Positions 22,531 through 34,690 of a stretch of DNA of 64,000 nucleotides are shown here, in pieces. The notes below the pieces were generated by a model. The model saw only the letters and a program-made list of their open reading frames with translations. It did no database searches and was not told the origin of the DNA. Source of the stretch: Ampelocalamus luodianensis. Its lineage: Eukaryota; Streptophyta; Magnoliopsida; Poales; Poaceae. A program made the position numbers and the translations under genes. The stretch spans positions 124,001-188,000 of the forward strand of contig JAYEVH010000070.1 in assembly GCA_036346255.1 (NCBI GenBank). Reading direction: 5' to 3'. The number at the start of each line of letters is the position of its first letter. The stretch's first letter is position 1.

Positions 22531-22975
22531 TTTCCTCTTCCCTATTTTATTTCTTTGCTTCATCTGTCTCTCCCCCCATTTCTTCTCCAACCGAAAGAAA
22601 CTTTGGCTCATGGGCTCTTGGCTCGGCCCCTCTCCCTACGCCTACCGACGCCGCCACTCTGGCCCACCGTCGCCCTGGTCCGGTTTGCCCTCGAGCTCCA
22701 TGCACCGCCACCTACGGCTTCACCCGATACGACTCCTCTTGGCACCCCTCTGACACATCACAGAATGCAAAACGGTTGAAGGGAGAAACAGGGCATGGCA
22801 TGCGGTAGTGACACGGGCGGGGCCAGCGGAGGAGGCGACGATAGCGGCCACAGATGAGCAAATTGGAACGAGATTGTGAGGGTGGTCCAACAAAGGTGGT
22901 GTCGCTGGCTGGGCGGCACCGTGGCGGGCGCGCGACATCTCGTGGCGACCGGAGGTGGAGGGAAGAAGGCGGGGC
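22531..22975. other. MULE K interior, left part
   Basis: GC-rich. Open frames on both strands (plus 22517-22753; minus 22720-22995, running past the E junction) overlap, lack recognisable motifs and are probably compositional; a captured exon remains possible. Confidence 0.45.
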
Positions 22976-25323
22976 TGTAACACCCCAACTCTCAATGAGC
23001 CTGGAATGCTACTGGAACTAAACTATTCTAACACAACCTACAAATTTTCGGCAGAGCCTCCTTTGTTTAATTAGCTATATCGAGAGTTCAACATTAAATC
23101 ATGGCATATAACAAATTTTCATAATCAAACTTACTCAATCATGCATGATAACCAATGAATGAACCAAAAGCGGCAATCTCATTATTACAAATAATCGAAT
23201 CTCAAACCAAACCATCTATGGGTGATAATCGAGCAGTCTATTTGTTTATAAATTGAAGCTAAGTGGCAAACGCCTTAAGGGTGTGAGGTAGTGAGTGCAT
23301 CAACTTCTACTCCTCCCATGCATGTCGTTCGCCATGGTACCTAAAACACATTAAAGCAAGAGTGAGCCCAAAGACTCAGAAGTATCAACAAGGCTATAAA
23401 CATGAACTCAAACATAGCATCGATAATCCACAATAGCATTATACTAAACATAGCCATTTATCTCATGATATGCAACCAATGCAATACTTCTTTGAACTTT
23501 ATCACTTTTCGCATTTTACAGGTAATGCGGGTATACAACCGTCATTGTATACCCTTGCTCGTGCCCTCCGCACGGGACCAAGAGCCTATACAACACATGT
23601 ATAGGGACCTTTGCCCATCACTTAATGATGGGGACCTCTTTATTTCATAGCCCACATTCCACGAATGTGGGGACCTCAAGCCCGTCATCTTCATGACGGG
23701 ACTCAATCAGATGTGCTTGGTCACCACGTGACCAAGGCACTGTATGCCCACAACATGCATATGCACCATGATAACATATTCATAAGCAAGAATACCTCAA
23801 ATTCTCATTGACATGTAATCAATAACAGATACAGAGATCCATTTAACCATACTAGCATGTCATCAAGGTAAACCGTACTCATCTCATAACAGCAAGCATG
23901 GCTATACTATCACGATACATCACAAACACTTCAAACAAGCATACACATATAATAGCCCGAATACTTGCCTCAACCGATGCGAGAACGGTGGACGCGAAGA
24001 GGGTGCTGCCCTCGAACCGCTTCCACCGAACACAAAGGTACCCCAATCTAAGACCAACATTCTGGACCAAACGCTTAAATAATAACACAACAAAACTCGC
24101 TAACTCTCAAGTGTTAACAAAACCCCCAATTTCTAGCGATCGTTTTGGTGCTTACTGAAACAGCCAAATTCTAAAATACATAACTTCCTGCTCGGGAGTC
24201 CAATTAAGATGCTCTTAGACTTTATGAAAAGGTAATTGGATTACCTAAATAAACCTAGTTGAGGAGCCCTCTTGATTCTGCCCCTAATTTCCCCTATCAA
24301 ACCAAACATCAGACGACAGAATTCTCGTCGGGTTCTCTGGAGAGTACGCTAAAACCACCATAACTTTTGATACAAAAGTCCAAATCTCATGTTCTTTAAC
24401 TCTATGAAAAGGTACAGAAATTACCCACATTTTTCGTTATTCTGAGATCCTCTGATTCTCCTTTTAAATAGCAGATATAACCCAATTACCACAGACTGCC
24501 AGAAACTGACAGAACCACAGGACAGCAACACTAGAAAAATCATATCTCCCAGACCGTTAATCGGATTTGGGCGATCTTGGCGGCCAACGAAAGCTAAGAA
24601 CATAACCTACAATTCTCTAGGAGATCCAAACTCCTAATTCTGCCTCTAACCACATGAAATCGGCCGCGCAAGCTACTGGTCAAAATTGAACAGAGAACAA
24701 AATATAACCGATGCAATCGTTCTAATGGCAAATGCTTCTAATGACTATCATACAACACGAGGAACCTGTCGTTACCCTTGAAGCCACTGCAGATTGCGAA
24801 CCCCGAATGGCGATCCCACCTTTCCTCTTCTCCTTCTTTCTTCCCTCCTTCTTCTTCTTTGGCGGTGCAAAGGTGCCCTTTCTTCTTCTGTTGGCCGGCA
24901 ACAATGGAGGGGATCTTGGAGGAGAGATTGAGGGGCACAAGGGGGGAGCAACCAGGGGGGAAGGAGGCATGGGGGAGGTGCTGGACAGGGAGGAGGCGCA
25001 AGGGGGAAAGGGAAGTGGCGGCCAAGGGGGTGGAGGGGGAGGAAAGGTGGGGGGGGCGGCTAGGGTTTGGGGGAGGGGGTGGTGCCTCCCCCCCTATGGC
25101 CGGCCAGCCCTACATGGGCCTAGGCCCAAGCCCAGGTTGCCATCTAAATGCGGAAAACCCTCTCTCTTTTCTTGCTTTGATGCTTTTCTAGAGAAATCTT
25201 CCCCCCGATTAAATTAATCTCTACCGATTAAATTATTCTATCCCGATTAATTGCTTCTCTCGCTTTCAGAGTATTTCATTCTCTCCCGGTTACATGCTTT
25301 CGAATATATTTTAGGGTATTACA
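22976..25323 (-). repeat. E 3' LTR
   Basis: Plus-strand start TGTAACACCCCAACTCTC, end GGGTATTACA. It holds an acceptor-like block (23296-23380), hairpin array (23529-23738), donor-like TTCAAGG|GTAACG (24771-24783) and GC-rich leader (about 24790-25140). Overlapping frames of 95-161 codons at 24722-25217 on both strands are leader composition, not genes. Confidence 0.87.
23529..23738 (-). other. Hairpin array, E 3' LTR
   Basis: Plus-strand arms: GGGTATAC with GTATACCC, CGTGC/GCACG, CCTATACA/TGTATAGG, CCCATCA/TGATGGG, CCCACATTC/GAATGTGGG, CCCGTCAT/ATGACGGG, CTTGGTCAC/GTGACCAAG. Where B has CCTGTCA/TGACAGG, E has CCCGTCAT/ATGACGGG, so both arms changed together. Confidence 0.7.
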
Positions 25324-25340
25324 TTCTACCCCCCTTAAAC
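25324..25340 (-). promoter_or_regulatory. Polypurine tract of E
   Basis: Minus strand TTTAAGGGGGGTAGAA abuts the 3' LTR. Confidence 0.85.
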
Positions 25341-25446
25341 AGAATTCGACCCTGAATTCTACCTGTCATCTACTCGAAAACAACAACAACCACAACTGAA
25401 AACCAAAACCAACAAGATGTACCCGACGTGAACATAACACCCAAAC

Positions 25447-25594
25447 GTATACCCATGTGTAAACCTCAACACTCTCTTTGACCTTCCCAGGTACTCACTA
25501 AACACCAGAACATACATGACGTATACCCATGTGTAAACCTCAACACTCTCTCTGACCTTCCCAGGTACTCACTAAACACCAGAACATACATGAC
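25447..25594. repeat. 74-bp tandem duplication in E interior
   Basis: Copies start at 25447 and 25521 with GTATACCCATGTGTAAACC and are nearly identical. B has one copy (about 4640-4800). Confidence 0.85.
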
Positions 25595-26213
25595 GTTACG
25601 TACTCCGCGCATGGACTCGAGACAGTCCTGGCGATATGCCAACTAGCGAGAACAAGCCAGAGTATCTTGGGTTAAACTTACCAAAGATACCGAACCACAC
25701 GACATACACACAGAACACGAAACCATCGTTCCACCTTTCAAATGAACTCTTCACTGAAGCAAGGATCACCTCCTTTAACCAGAAACACACAACAAGACTC
25801 GCTTTGAACAAACTCTACTATAAACAGAGTCAACTTAAAGGAAAGGATTCTCATCGTAACCACGTAAAACCAACTTCCCACCAAAAGGGTCAAATCCGAA
25901 ATCGAAGATTTATCACGAAAACATTTTCACTTTCCATGTGGCAATTTGCGAATAAACATCACGAAAACCAAAGGAGGAATCATCTTAAATGCCCAAATCA
26001 AAAACTACCTTTATCTTCCTGAATCGATAAGAACCATACATACCAAGATCGAGTCAAACCCAACTTACAAAAAAACATTGGTCAACAACACGAAACTCAA
26101 ATGAGAATCGAGGAAACGATTCACTTCTTTGAGGTAGTATCAAATTCTCAGTATCTCTTTTAGGAATAAATCTCCATCAACTTGGAGTTTCAGTTCATCG
26201 CAAAACACACTAA

Positions 26214-26218
26214 CTCTA
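26214..26218. repeat. TSD CTCTA, left copy (solo LTR J)
   Basis: Exact match to 28672-28676. Confidence 0.85.
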
Positions 26219-26339
26219 TGTAACACCCTCGCTATTCGGAAGCCAAGATGTCACCTAAAACATCTAACATACATCCATAATGCAGAAGAATTTGAACTAA
26301 GTATTTCAACTAAAGACAGCATTAAATTAAACAGGACAT

Positions 26340-26362
26340 GGTGAAGGTATCCTTCCTTCACC
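26340..26362 (-). other. LTR-terminal stem-loop, J
   Basis: GGTGAAGG/CCTTCACC, 8 bp perfect, about 121 bases from the LTR end, the same place as the AACCTC/GAGGTT stem of A and B but with different sequence. A second decayed copy follows near 26434-26460. Confidence 0.55.
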
Positions 26363-26765
26363 TTCTAAGTTATTTAATACTGATCATCAATAAAGAAGGT
26401 TCACACGCAGTAATAAATCAACAACCATGTGGAGAAGGTATCCTTCCTTCACCAATTATAATTTAATTATTACAGTTCATCATTAACGAATGTAAGATAG
26501 AACTAAATTTAATCTTGAACATGAATAGGATGATGTGAGCAGTAGTGCGTGTCTACTCCCTCCCAAGTGAGCCAACATCAGGGGTTACCTAAAATAAACA
26601 AACAACGCAAGAGTGAGTCCATGACTCAGCAAGTACAGTGAAAGAAAAAGAACACATGTACAAGCAGGACATCACCATTTAAGAATGCGAACCTTGCATC
26701 GAGCGAACACTTATGAAAACATGAAATGAATGAATGTAATCAAGGATGGACTGCACACATGCATA

Positions 26766-27016
26766 TACCGGTATAGTGAGTGACACACCCGTCGGTGTTC
26801 ACTTAAGCCCGCACCTTAACAAAAGTGCGGGGATCCAAGTCCTATATGAAGAACGTTTCATATAGGTGTCCAAAGCTGCCCATACTGGAATTGATGGGTC
26901 TTACGTGCCCATACCGGAATTGATGGGTCTTTCAATCCACTCCGTGGGCGGGACATCACAATGTCCAAATTTGCCCACATTGGAATGGTGGGACTTACAA
27001 TCCACTCCCGTGGACA
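26766..27016 (-). other. Hairpin array, J solo LTR
   Basis: Stem-loops CCCGCAC..GTGCGGG, CCTATATGAA..TTTCATATAGG, two tandem CCCAT..ATGGG units (about 26878-26930), GGACATCACAATGTCC, CCCAC/GTGGG-like arms and CCACTCCCGTGG. Linkers differ from B and E but the layout is the same. Confidence 0.6.
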
Positions 27017-28671
27017 TAACATGAATAAAAGGATGCATGATATGAACATGAACAGTGATAATACCATCTCTCAGTATATACACCACATAATGAAAGAACA
27101 TAACCAATTCCGCATCTCGGGTAACACAATATGTCACACTATATTCATGAAAACATTCACAATCACAACACTCAAAAGCAACAAAGTACTTGCCTTCCGC
27201 GTTGCGACGCGTTAGCAGGCAACGATGGCGCTCCCAAACCCGTAGCCTCGTGGCCTAAACAATTAAATAACCGAAATAAGAACAACATAGAATCCAACCC
27301 GAATTAATAGTCTACAATACCCCCCTTGAACTCCCAAGGAATCGCCATAAAACCTAATCTGAAAAACAGGCTGCAACCCAAAAACGTGTCGGGACAGCAG
27401 CACGAAAATGGCAGTAGTTAATGACGTGGGACTCGAAATGAGATGAGTCCAGATCCTACCTCATCTTAACGAACATATCTATAACATTCAAGTTGATGAG
27501 ATTTCCCAATTCGGCCAGTAAACTTCTCTAATAAAGAAAACAAAACAGCAGCACAGCTTCTGTCTGAACAAACAGGACAGCAATACTAAAACAACCATAA
27601 CTTTTAATCTACAACTCCGAATTGAGCGTTCTTTAACAATCTGAAAAGGTTATGAAATTACCTACAATAAACTAGTTGGCACGACATTCAAATTTCGCCT
27701 TTAACAAAAAGTGGCACACGGTCAAAACTAAAGATAGAAACTGACATACAATCTGGACAGACTGATCTACAATCTGGACAGTCACAAAGAAAAGTGCATA
27801 ACTTTTGATCTATAAATCCAAATGAGGTGTTCTTTATCAATCCTGAAAGCTAGTGATATCACCTTAAAATTTGTTATGGGCAAGACCTCTGAATCACCCT
27901 CTAACTAGGCCATATATCAACCTAAACAGAGACTGCTAATTCTCGTCAGAATTCTGGACAGCAGATATTAAATCTATCATAACTTTTGACTCGAAAGTCG
28001 GAATTAGGTGATCTTGGCGGCCAACGAAAGCTAAGAACAAGACCTACATATCTCTAGGAGATGGGAAACTCAGATTCGGCCTCTAACATCACGAAAAAGT
28101 CCACGCAACAATCTGGACAGAATCAATTTCTACCCGCAGCAAATCGATCTAATCAAAATTGAACCAAAACACATCTACCACTAATCAAACGATGAGGATC
28201 GGCACTCGTTACCCTTGTAGCAACCAGGACGTAGGTGGGAGAACCTTGAGAAGATGATCTTCCTCCTCCTTTCTCCCCTCATCCTTCTTTTTCTTGGCCG
28301 ATCCACAAACCGGCGTCCTCCCTTCTTCCTCCACTAGACCGGCAGCGGGAGCGGTGTCCTTGGCCTGCAGCAGGGAGAGCACCAAGGGGAAGGTGCAGGG
28401 AGCAGGGGAGGCGGCCAAGGTGGAGAGGGGACAAGGAGGTGGCGGCCACAAGTGGGGAGGAGGGGAAAAGGGGTGGGCGGCTAGGGTTTGGGGAGGATGG
28501 CGCCTCCCCTATGGCCGGCCAGCCCCACATGGGCTTAGGCCCAAGCCCAAGTTGCCCTCTAAACGCGGAAAACCCCTCTCATTTCCTGATTTGATGATTC
28601 TCTAAAGAACCCTCTCCGATTTATTTAATTTCTCCCGACTAATCCTTTCGAATATAATTTAGGGTATCACA

Positions 28672-31600
28672 CTCTACTCTTTTAAATTGACATTCACAAC
28701 ATTACGCTCAACTCAAATACATCATCCACAACCATTATAAAGGCTTTATCGACGCCACCAAAAACTTTCTCTCAACAACTCCTCGATCGACATGATTAAT
28801 TTGTGAGATGACTTCCATAGCACCTCAAAATAGAACACATACACAATCACGTCACCTCAAACTTTTAGAAATAAACAACTTGAAATTCCTAGCTCTAACA
28901 TTCATATACCTCATCAAAAGGGATCTATCAATAATCATCCTCACTGCTCAAATCCACCCTTAATCTACTTCCTCTACACATAATCATTGGGCGACCCAAG
29001 TCCTAGCATAAAAATGCAAAGCCCAAAATAAACTCCAAGACGCCTACAGTGAACTTCTCATAAAGAAGATAGAAAACCTCGATTAAAATCCTAAAATTTT
29101 CACAATCCATACATACTCGCGCATTAATATTAACATGAGAACATCTTCTTGTCACAATTATCTTCATAAAGATTCTAACTCTTAAAGAGTTACTTACTAA
29201 GTCCAAGTCTTTCCTAGCAATAATCCAACGATCTCAACTATCTCATTAATCGTTTTAACGGTCAGATTACTTTGCTAATACTACTCTCATTACAACACCA
29301 TCATAATTCATCTGCAACAACCGTGCAAGGTACCCAATCGTGACACTCTAATAAATCGAGTAAGATTCCCCATTCCTTCAAAAATTCTAATGTTCCACCC
29401 GAATTGAACAATGGATGTTGGATCACAAATCTTCATAGGTTCTAATGGTTGCAACCATGCAATCAGTTTAGCCTCAAAGGCAAAACATTCTGTATAGATA
29501 AAATTCTCTCCAAGAATTACACACGAAATTAGTTCATCCTTCAACGCTCCCCGATTAACTTACAATCCAAGGTCTCACAACCACATTGAATAAACACTTC
29601 GAAAACCAATGTGAAATGAATTGGTGGATCCTTCCTCAAAAGAAAAAGCAAATGAAGACATTTACTGCTTGAAGTAAGTACAGGACCAAGGGAAAAAATA
29701 ATCACTTAGGCAAAGAACTCGGAAAACATAGAGGAAGTCAACAGCTGAGAGTTCAAGTCCTGCTATAAGCGAATGCCAAACCACAAATGCGAAGAAAGTG
29801 TTGCCCTTTGAAAGTTGATAAATTCTTATGGAACAAATGCATAAGGTTTAACTACACTCAAATAAACTGGAAGTTGCGAAACGCGACTTAAATCTCAAAT
29901 TCTTTTACTTCACTCCTTCCTTTTACCATGAAAGTTATTTTCTGTGATTACTACATCACTTTACCCGCTTAAACAAGATAAGCTCTTAAGACCAAATCGT
30001 AGGAACCACTTAAGAACCAATAAAATCTTTCAACATGTCACTTTCCTCAAAGCAACTCAATCACCACATAACTCAAGAGGTCCAAATGATCACCAGCATA
30101 AAACTCAAACATTTTACTAAATTCACATTACGAAAGACAATCAAATTACTTTATTTCTAAAATAATCATCTCCGCACACACAAGTCAGAATCTCTTGCAG
30201 ATAATCTTACTAACATCAAGAATAATATACTCTGAACACAAATATTTATCCTCAACTATTCCATTAGAAAGCCCCCAAAGTTTCACCAAATTGTTCCATA
30301 CTACCTTTTCATCCCATCTTCAAAATGAGAGTATACCCAAAACTATACAACCTCACTACATCGACCTCTTAAGTTTAGAAGGGGTCTACTACACAATTGA
30401 AAAGTTCCTACCAAAACCTTTTCATCAAGGACACATTATCATCCGATTATTTCACAATCATGTGGGCATAAGCCACCTATTATATCATATCAGTTCAACT
30501 TTTAGCGATACTCATCATCAAACTTCAACACACAATAGTTATACTACAACCATTGTTGTTATCAACTAGCTTCATTATGAAATCTAGTTGCTACCTACTT
30601 TTCTTCCCAAATCACATGGATATTAACAAACACATATTCAACTGTTCCTCCTCACATTTGGATTTCGGCAAGAATTACACTAAACCTTCAAAAATCGAAA
30701 CCTTCTATCGATCAAAAGTCTCATCAACACTACAACCAAATTCATCGCGTCATTCTATACAGAAGAACTACATGGAACTCCTCCCATAAATTCTAGATCC
30801 ATCGATATTCTATCCATTCAACTGGTTGTACACAATTCTAATAGCTAATCATACTAGGGAATATGTAAGTCTAGCATTTCCTCTAGTTTCCTTTCCACAC
30901 TTTTAAATTGATCCATGGGAACCAAAGAGCCCAACAAATTTAGCAACCTAAACGTTTTTAATGACCAGACTAATTCATCAATGATCCATACTTCTTAATA
31001 TCTCTTTTGACTCCAAATAGGTATGGACATACTCTCATCACTACTCATATATCTGATTCATCAAGAACTAGAAAAGACAACATCAACTTAATCAATTTCA
31101 CTTCCAAGGTTACTAATTAATTTTAATTATGCACCATACCAATGACTCAACTTGATACCCATACCATATCACGTTATTTGATTACAATCTCTGATTTAAC
31201 CATAAGAAGGTATCACAAAAGAATTTTAACAATTTCCACTAGAAAAGAGATGCCTTAAACTTCAACACTCGAAATAATCCAAAAGGAACACATAGAGCCA
31301 AAGCTTTCTCATGTTAATAAACTTGCAACATAAACTCTCATTACCCAAACTATCAAACAAATACATGAGTCATTCTTTTCCAATGAGAAAAAAAAACCAC
31401 CATGGAATTATCATTATTGCCAATTGAGGAAGATCACAAGTAGTAAAAAAAAATAGCTCAACAATTAGAAAACCAATATTTGTTTCAGAGAACCATTAGA
31501 GACCGTACAACAACTAACATGAACCACGAACCCAAGAGAAATTCACCATCCACCACAAAACAAGAATTTGCCAAGTTTGAGGGCAAGAAAGAAATCAACT

Positions 31601-31992
31601 TTCTAAAGCAGCTCACGATAACTCCTGCAACTAAGGTATTCTGGGTAACTACTCTATTCGTCTACCACGAACGGTGGTATGACCTGATAAAGTCTGAGGC
31701 CACAACCACAGCCTCCTCTTCTTAACCACCAATATCGACACGCATAAACAATATGATCACATTTGATTATACATGATCATCTCATGGCAATCATTGAATC
31801 GATTCATAGATATAGATTATCATAACATATCATAGCATAGGCAAGAAGGATAGTACAGAGGCAATTCAACAATTGCTCAACAAATGAAACATAACAACAG
31901 ATAATGCGGAAGCCATGTAATTCCCAACCCCACCTACTGTGCACAGTGTGTCAATTTAATATTTTTCTATTAACCCCGGACCTAAAGCCCGC
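28672..31992 (-). other. E internal region, part 2, non-coding
   Basis: Continues E's interior after J up to F. It matches B's interior to 8587. The 124-codon frame at 30195-30569 is antisense to the element, Ser/His/Thr-rich and without motifs; I see no gene. The first five bases are the right TSD of J and the last five (CCCGC, 31988-31992) the left TSD of F. Confidence 0.7.
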
Positions 31993-32079
31993 TGTGAGGA
32001 CCCCAGTTTATTTGGCTTGTAATGCTTAACCAACCACCTGGTCCTAGCATCACAAATCAAATAAACTGGGGTCCTCACA
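31993..32079. repeat. Foldback remnant in place of F's 5' LTR
   Basis: Two perfect inverted 22-base arms (31993-32014, 32058-32079) around a 43-base loop. The right arm is the last 22 bases of the LTR. The rest is the reverse complement of the last 66 or so bases of the same LTR (compare about 40905-40971). The LTR end has thus been copied back on itself, and the other 4 kb of the 5' LTR are absent. Confidence 0.85.
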
Positions 32080-32082
32080 AAG

Positions 32083-32095
32083 TTGGTATCAGAGC
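32083..32095 (+). promoter_or_regulatory. Primer-binding site of F
   Basis: TTGGTATCAGAGC, exact tRNA-iMet complement, three bases after the LTR end. Confidence 0.92.
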
Positions 32096-32520
32096 CATTC
32101 TGACCGTAGTAACCCAAGCATAGTCGTCCTTAGGATATTTTGGAAAAGCTTAATTTCAAAGTATAAAAAGGGTTTATGAAAACCTAGGCAGATTCTCAGG
32201 TTTTACTCCTTACCTATCTTAACCTTCTACTCTCATCTTACTCTAATTTGAGTTTAAGACTTGGTTTCTCTCTTTCCTTTCAAAAGATAGTTACTACCGG
32301 TAGAATCAGTCCTTGGGAGAACCATAGAGAATTAAGTCTAAGTAAAATTTGTGGGGGTATAAGGGTAAGGTATATGTGAGTTTGCTAAGTGTCTGATTTT
32401 TGTCAATTGGTTTTGTAACTTAAAAGTCTTGTGTTTGTTTTGTGCTGTTAGTAAGTTATTTGCAGTAGGTTGTCGACTTCTTGTTTTCCGGCTATTGTTA
32501 ACTTGTCTTAGTGAAACAGG

Positions 32521-33505
32521 ATGGCGGGAGAGCAGCGTGGCGATCCAGAGCTGGTCATGATGAGGAGCTTCCCCTCCTCCGACCATGGTGAGGTGCTCGC
32601 CAGATCGAGCGAAACCGCATGGACGAGGCGCATCTTGGAGGTTATTGCTAGGAATACCTCCACTCTGCCGGTGGTGGCGGCCACCGACTCGCGGGGACTT
32701 GCGAGTTCCTCCGTACACGCCGCCGTCTTTCTCCGCTCAGAGGACCTCTCGATGCGGATGATTGGCTGCGCATGGTTGGCGAAACTCAACATAGCTCGGT
32801 GTCGGCGCAGGATAAGGCACTCTTCGCGTCCCACCGGCTTGAGGGCGCGCTCTCATGGTGGGAGAACTATCTCGCCATGCACCGCGGCCATGTGGTCGCG
32901 TGGGAGGAGTTCAGTCGACCTTTCGTCGGGCCCACATCCCGGATGGCCCGATGAAGTGAAAAGAAAGAATTCCTCGCGCTCAAGCAAGGCGCAAATCGTG
33001 ATTTGAGTACTTATGCGAGTTCAATCATCCGCTCGTTATGCTCGGGAGGTGGCCTCGAGATGAGGCTAGCGGAGAAGTTTATGGATGGCTTGTCCGAGGA
33101 GCTGCAGGACAAGCTATCTATTGTGGACTTCTCGACTTTCGGCCTTGGTAGATAAGGCCATTGTTGCGAGCATAAGGCAAAGCGTTGGCGAGTCCATAGC
33201 GCAAATGGGAGGCACATCGGTCTACTCACACCGGCCTCACTCGTCCTCGGGCGGGCGGCACGATGGCCCGTTCTTTTTGCTCCACCGCGCCGAGGCCATC
33301 GCACCAGCTCCTCGCCCACCGCAGGCGTGTTTCAGCCACGTGCGCTGCGATCGGCAAGACAGGCGGCCTCCGCAATCCGGCGCCGAGGTTACTTGTTTTA
33401 TTTGCCACAACAAGGGCCATTATGCGAATGCACGCCTCGAGTGTTGCAGCGGCCCTCGTCCTAATGGAGGACGCGGGCGGAGTGGTCATCCACGACGGAA
33501 GATGA
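32521..33505 (+). pseudogene. gag: F gag (capsid and zinc knuckle), frameshifted
   Basis: The Gag part of the polyprotein would form the particle. The likely start is ATG 32521 after a leader of about 440 bases. Frames switch near 32770 and 32950 and again downstream. The capsid signature LEGALSWWENYL lies near 32835-32875 and a KEFLALKQG block follows in another frame. A zinc knuckle CFICHNKGHYANA is at about 33393-33431, but the fourth metal ligand of the CX2CX4HX4C pattern is replaced by Arg. No intact frame covers the gene. Confidence 0.8.
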
Positions 33506-33517
33506 TCCGAAGCCCGA

Positions 33518-33913
33518 GTGCGGCGTGGTCGAGTCAACCACCTTTCAGCTGAGGAGGCTCAGGAGGCACCAGATGTCGTGATTGGTACACTTCTTGTTAA
33601 TTCTCGTCCTGCTGCCGTATTATTCGATTCTGGAGCATCGCATTCTTTTATTTCAAGATCATTTACTGCTGTTAGTGGTCTTCACTGTGTTCCTTTGGGA
33701 GTTCCTTTGCTCATCCGCTCTCCGGGGTCGGAAATGAGAGCTGATCTACAGTGTCGGGATGTTCCTATCATAGTCAAAGGAGTGGAGTTTTTGGCAAACC
33801 TTATTCTGCTCGGTTCAGCGAGTCTGGATGTGATTCTTGGCATGGATTGGTTGTCCCAACACCTGGGGCAAATCGATTGTGCCAGGAAGATTGTCTATCT
33901 CACTGACCCTTGA
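33518..33913 (+). pseudogene. pro: F aspartic protease domain
   Basis: A 131-codon open stretch with the retropepsin active site VLFDSGASHSFIS (Asp at residue 37) and the downstream LDVILGMDWL block, typical of the RVP_2 family of gypsy elements. It would cleave Gag-Pol. The ATG used here is internal to the original polyprotein, and the frame stops at 33913 before the reverse transcriptase. Confidence 0.85.
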
Positions 33914-34099
33914 GCGGCGGTCGATTTTCCCGCGGTGCAAGGGTTGCACCTTTGTGCACTTGAGCGAAGCTTGACCTTGCAAATTCGGGATGTTCCTATA
34001 GTATCGACTTTGTGGATGTCTTTCTGAAGACTTGCAGGATGCCTCGGTTCGGGATCCGAGTTTGTTATCGAGTTGCTGCCGGTCGCCCGATTTGAAGCG

Positions 34100-34690
34100 C
34101 CGTGTCGAATGCCTCCCAATGAGCTAGAAGAATTGAAGAAGCGCTTGGTGAGCTCCAAGCAAAGGGTTTCATCCGTCCCAGTTCATCTCCTTGGGGTTGT
34201 CAGGTGATCTTTGTGAAGAAGAAGGACAAGACTTTGCGCATGTGTGTTGATTACCGTCCTCTCAATGAGGTGACGGTGAAGAACAAATATCCTCGCCCGC
34301 ATTGATGATCTGTTTGATCGATTGATGGAGCCAGTGTTCTCAAAGATTGATTTGAGAATGGGGTATCATCAGTCGAGGATCAGATCGAGGATATTCGAAG
34401 CGGCTTTCACTACTCGTTATGGGCATGCAGTACACCGTCATGTCCTTTGGCTTAACCAATGCTCCACTTTGTTCATGAACTTAATGAATTCGGTATTCAT
34501 GGAGTTTTGGACAGATTTGTGGTGGTCTTCATTGATGATATTCTTATTTATTCCAAGGCGAAGAAGATCATCTTGAGCATCCAAGATTGTTTTGGGCAAG
34601 TGCGGGAACACCACTATCTGCGAAGTTCGGCAAATCACGAGTTCAGTTGCGGGAAGTGGCATTCTTGGGCCATGTTCTTTCAGCTGGAGG
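34100..34690 (+). pseudogene. pol: F reverse transcriptase, frameshifted
   Basis: Reverse transcriptase fingers and palm in at least three frames. A conserved block around FIRPSSSPWG and VFVKKKD-like residues lies at about 34160-34230, then LRMCVDYRPLN (about 34235-34270), FSKIDLRMGYHQ (about 34340-34375) and the catalytic FIDDILIYSK (Asp-Asp at about 34534-34539, the YxDD box). Small indels between these blocks, often next to CG, break the frame, so no active enzyme is encoded. Confidence 0.85.

Larger units (their letters stand above)
25341..26218 (-). other. E internal region, part 1, non-coding
   Basis: Matches B's interior from 4463 on. The 128-codon plus frame at 25636-26022 is on the wrong strand for the element and has no motif. 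It contains a 74-bp tandem duplication. Confidence 0.7.
26219..28671 (-). mobile_element. Element J: solo LTR inside E
   Basis: Single 2453-bp LTR, plus-strand TGTAACACCCTCGC...GGTATCACA, between exact CTCTA copies; the E interior continues on both sides in line with B. It is the product of recombination between two LTRs of an inserted element. It is a distinct family: its own hairpin array (about 26766-27016), acceptor-like block (26555-26636), donor-like CAAGG|GTAAC (28208-28217, minus), and a stem-loop near the LTR end (26340-26362, arms GGTGAAGG/CCTTCACC). Confidence 0.9.

Noticed and set aside
24732..25217. 161-codon Gly/Arg-rich frame and its antisense partners
   Set aside because: GC-rich, G-run LTR leader in element E; equivalents occur at 3941-4437, 10544-10984, 28209-28605 and 42754-43178 with broken frames between copies.
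30195..30569. 124-codon plus-strand frame
   Set aside because: Antisense in E's non-coding interior, broken in the matching part of B (about 6960-7190).
32521..33006. Intact 161-codon gag frame
   Set aside because: Only its first part follows gag; the capsid signature is in another frame, so it is treated as a frameshifted pseudogene.
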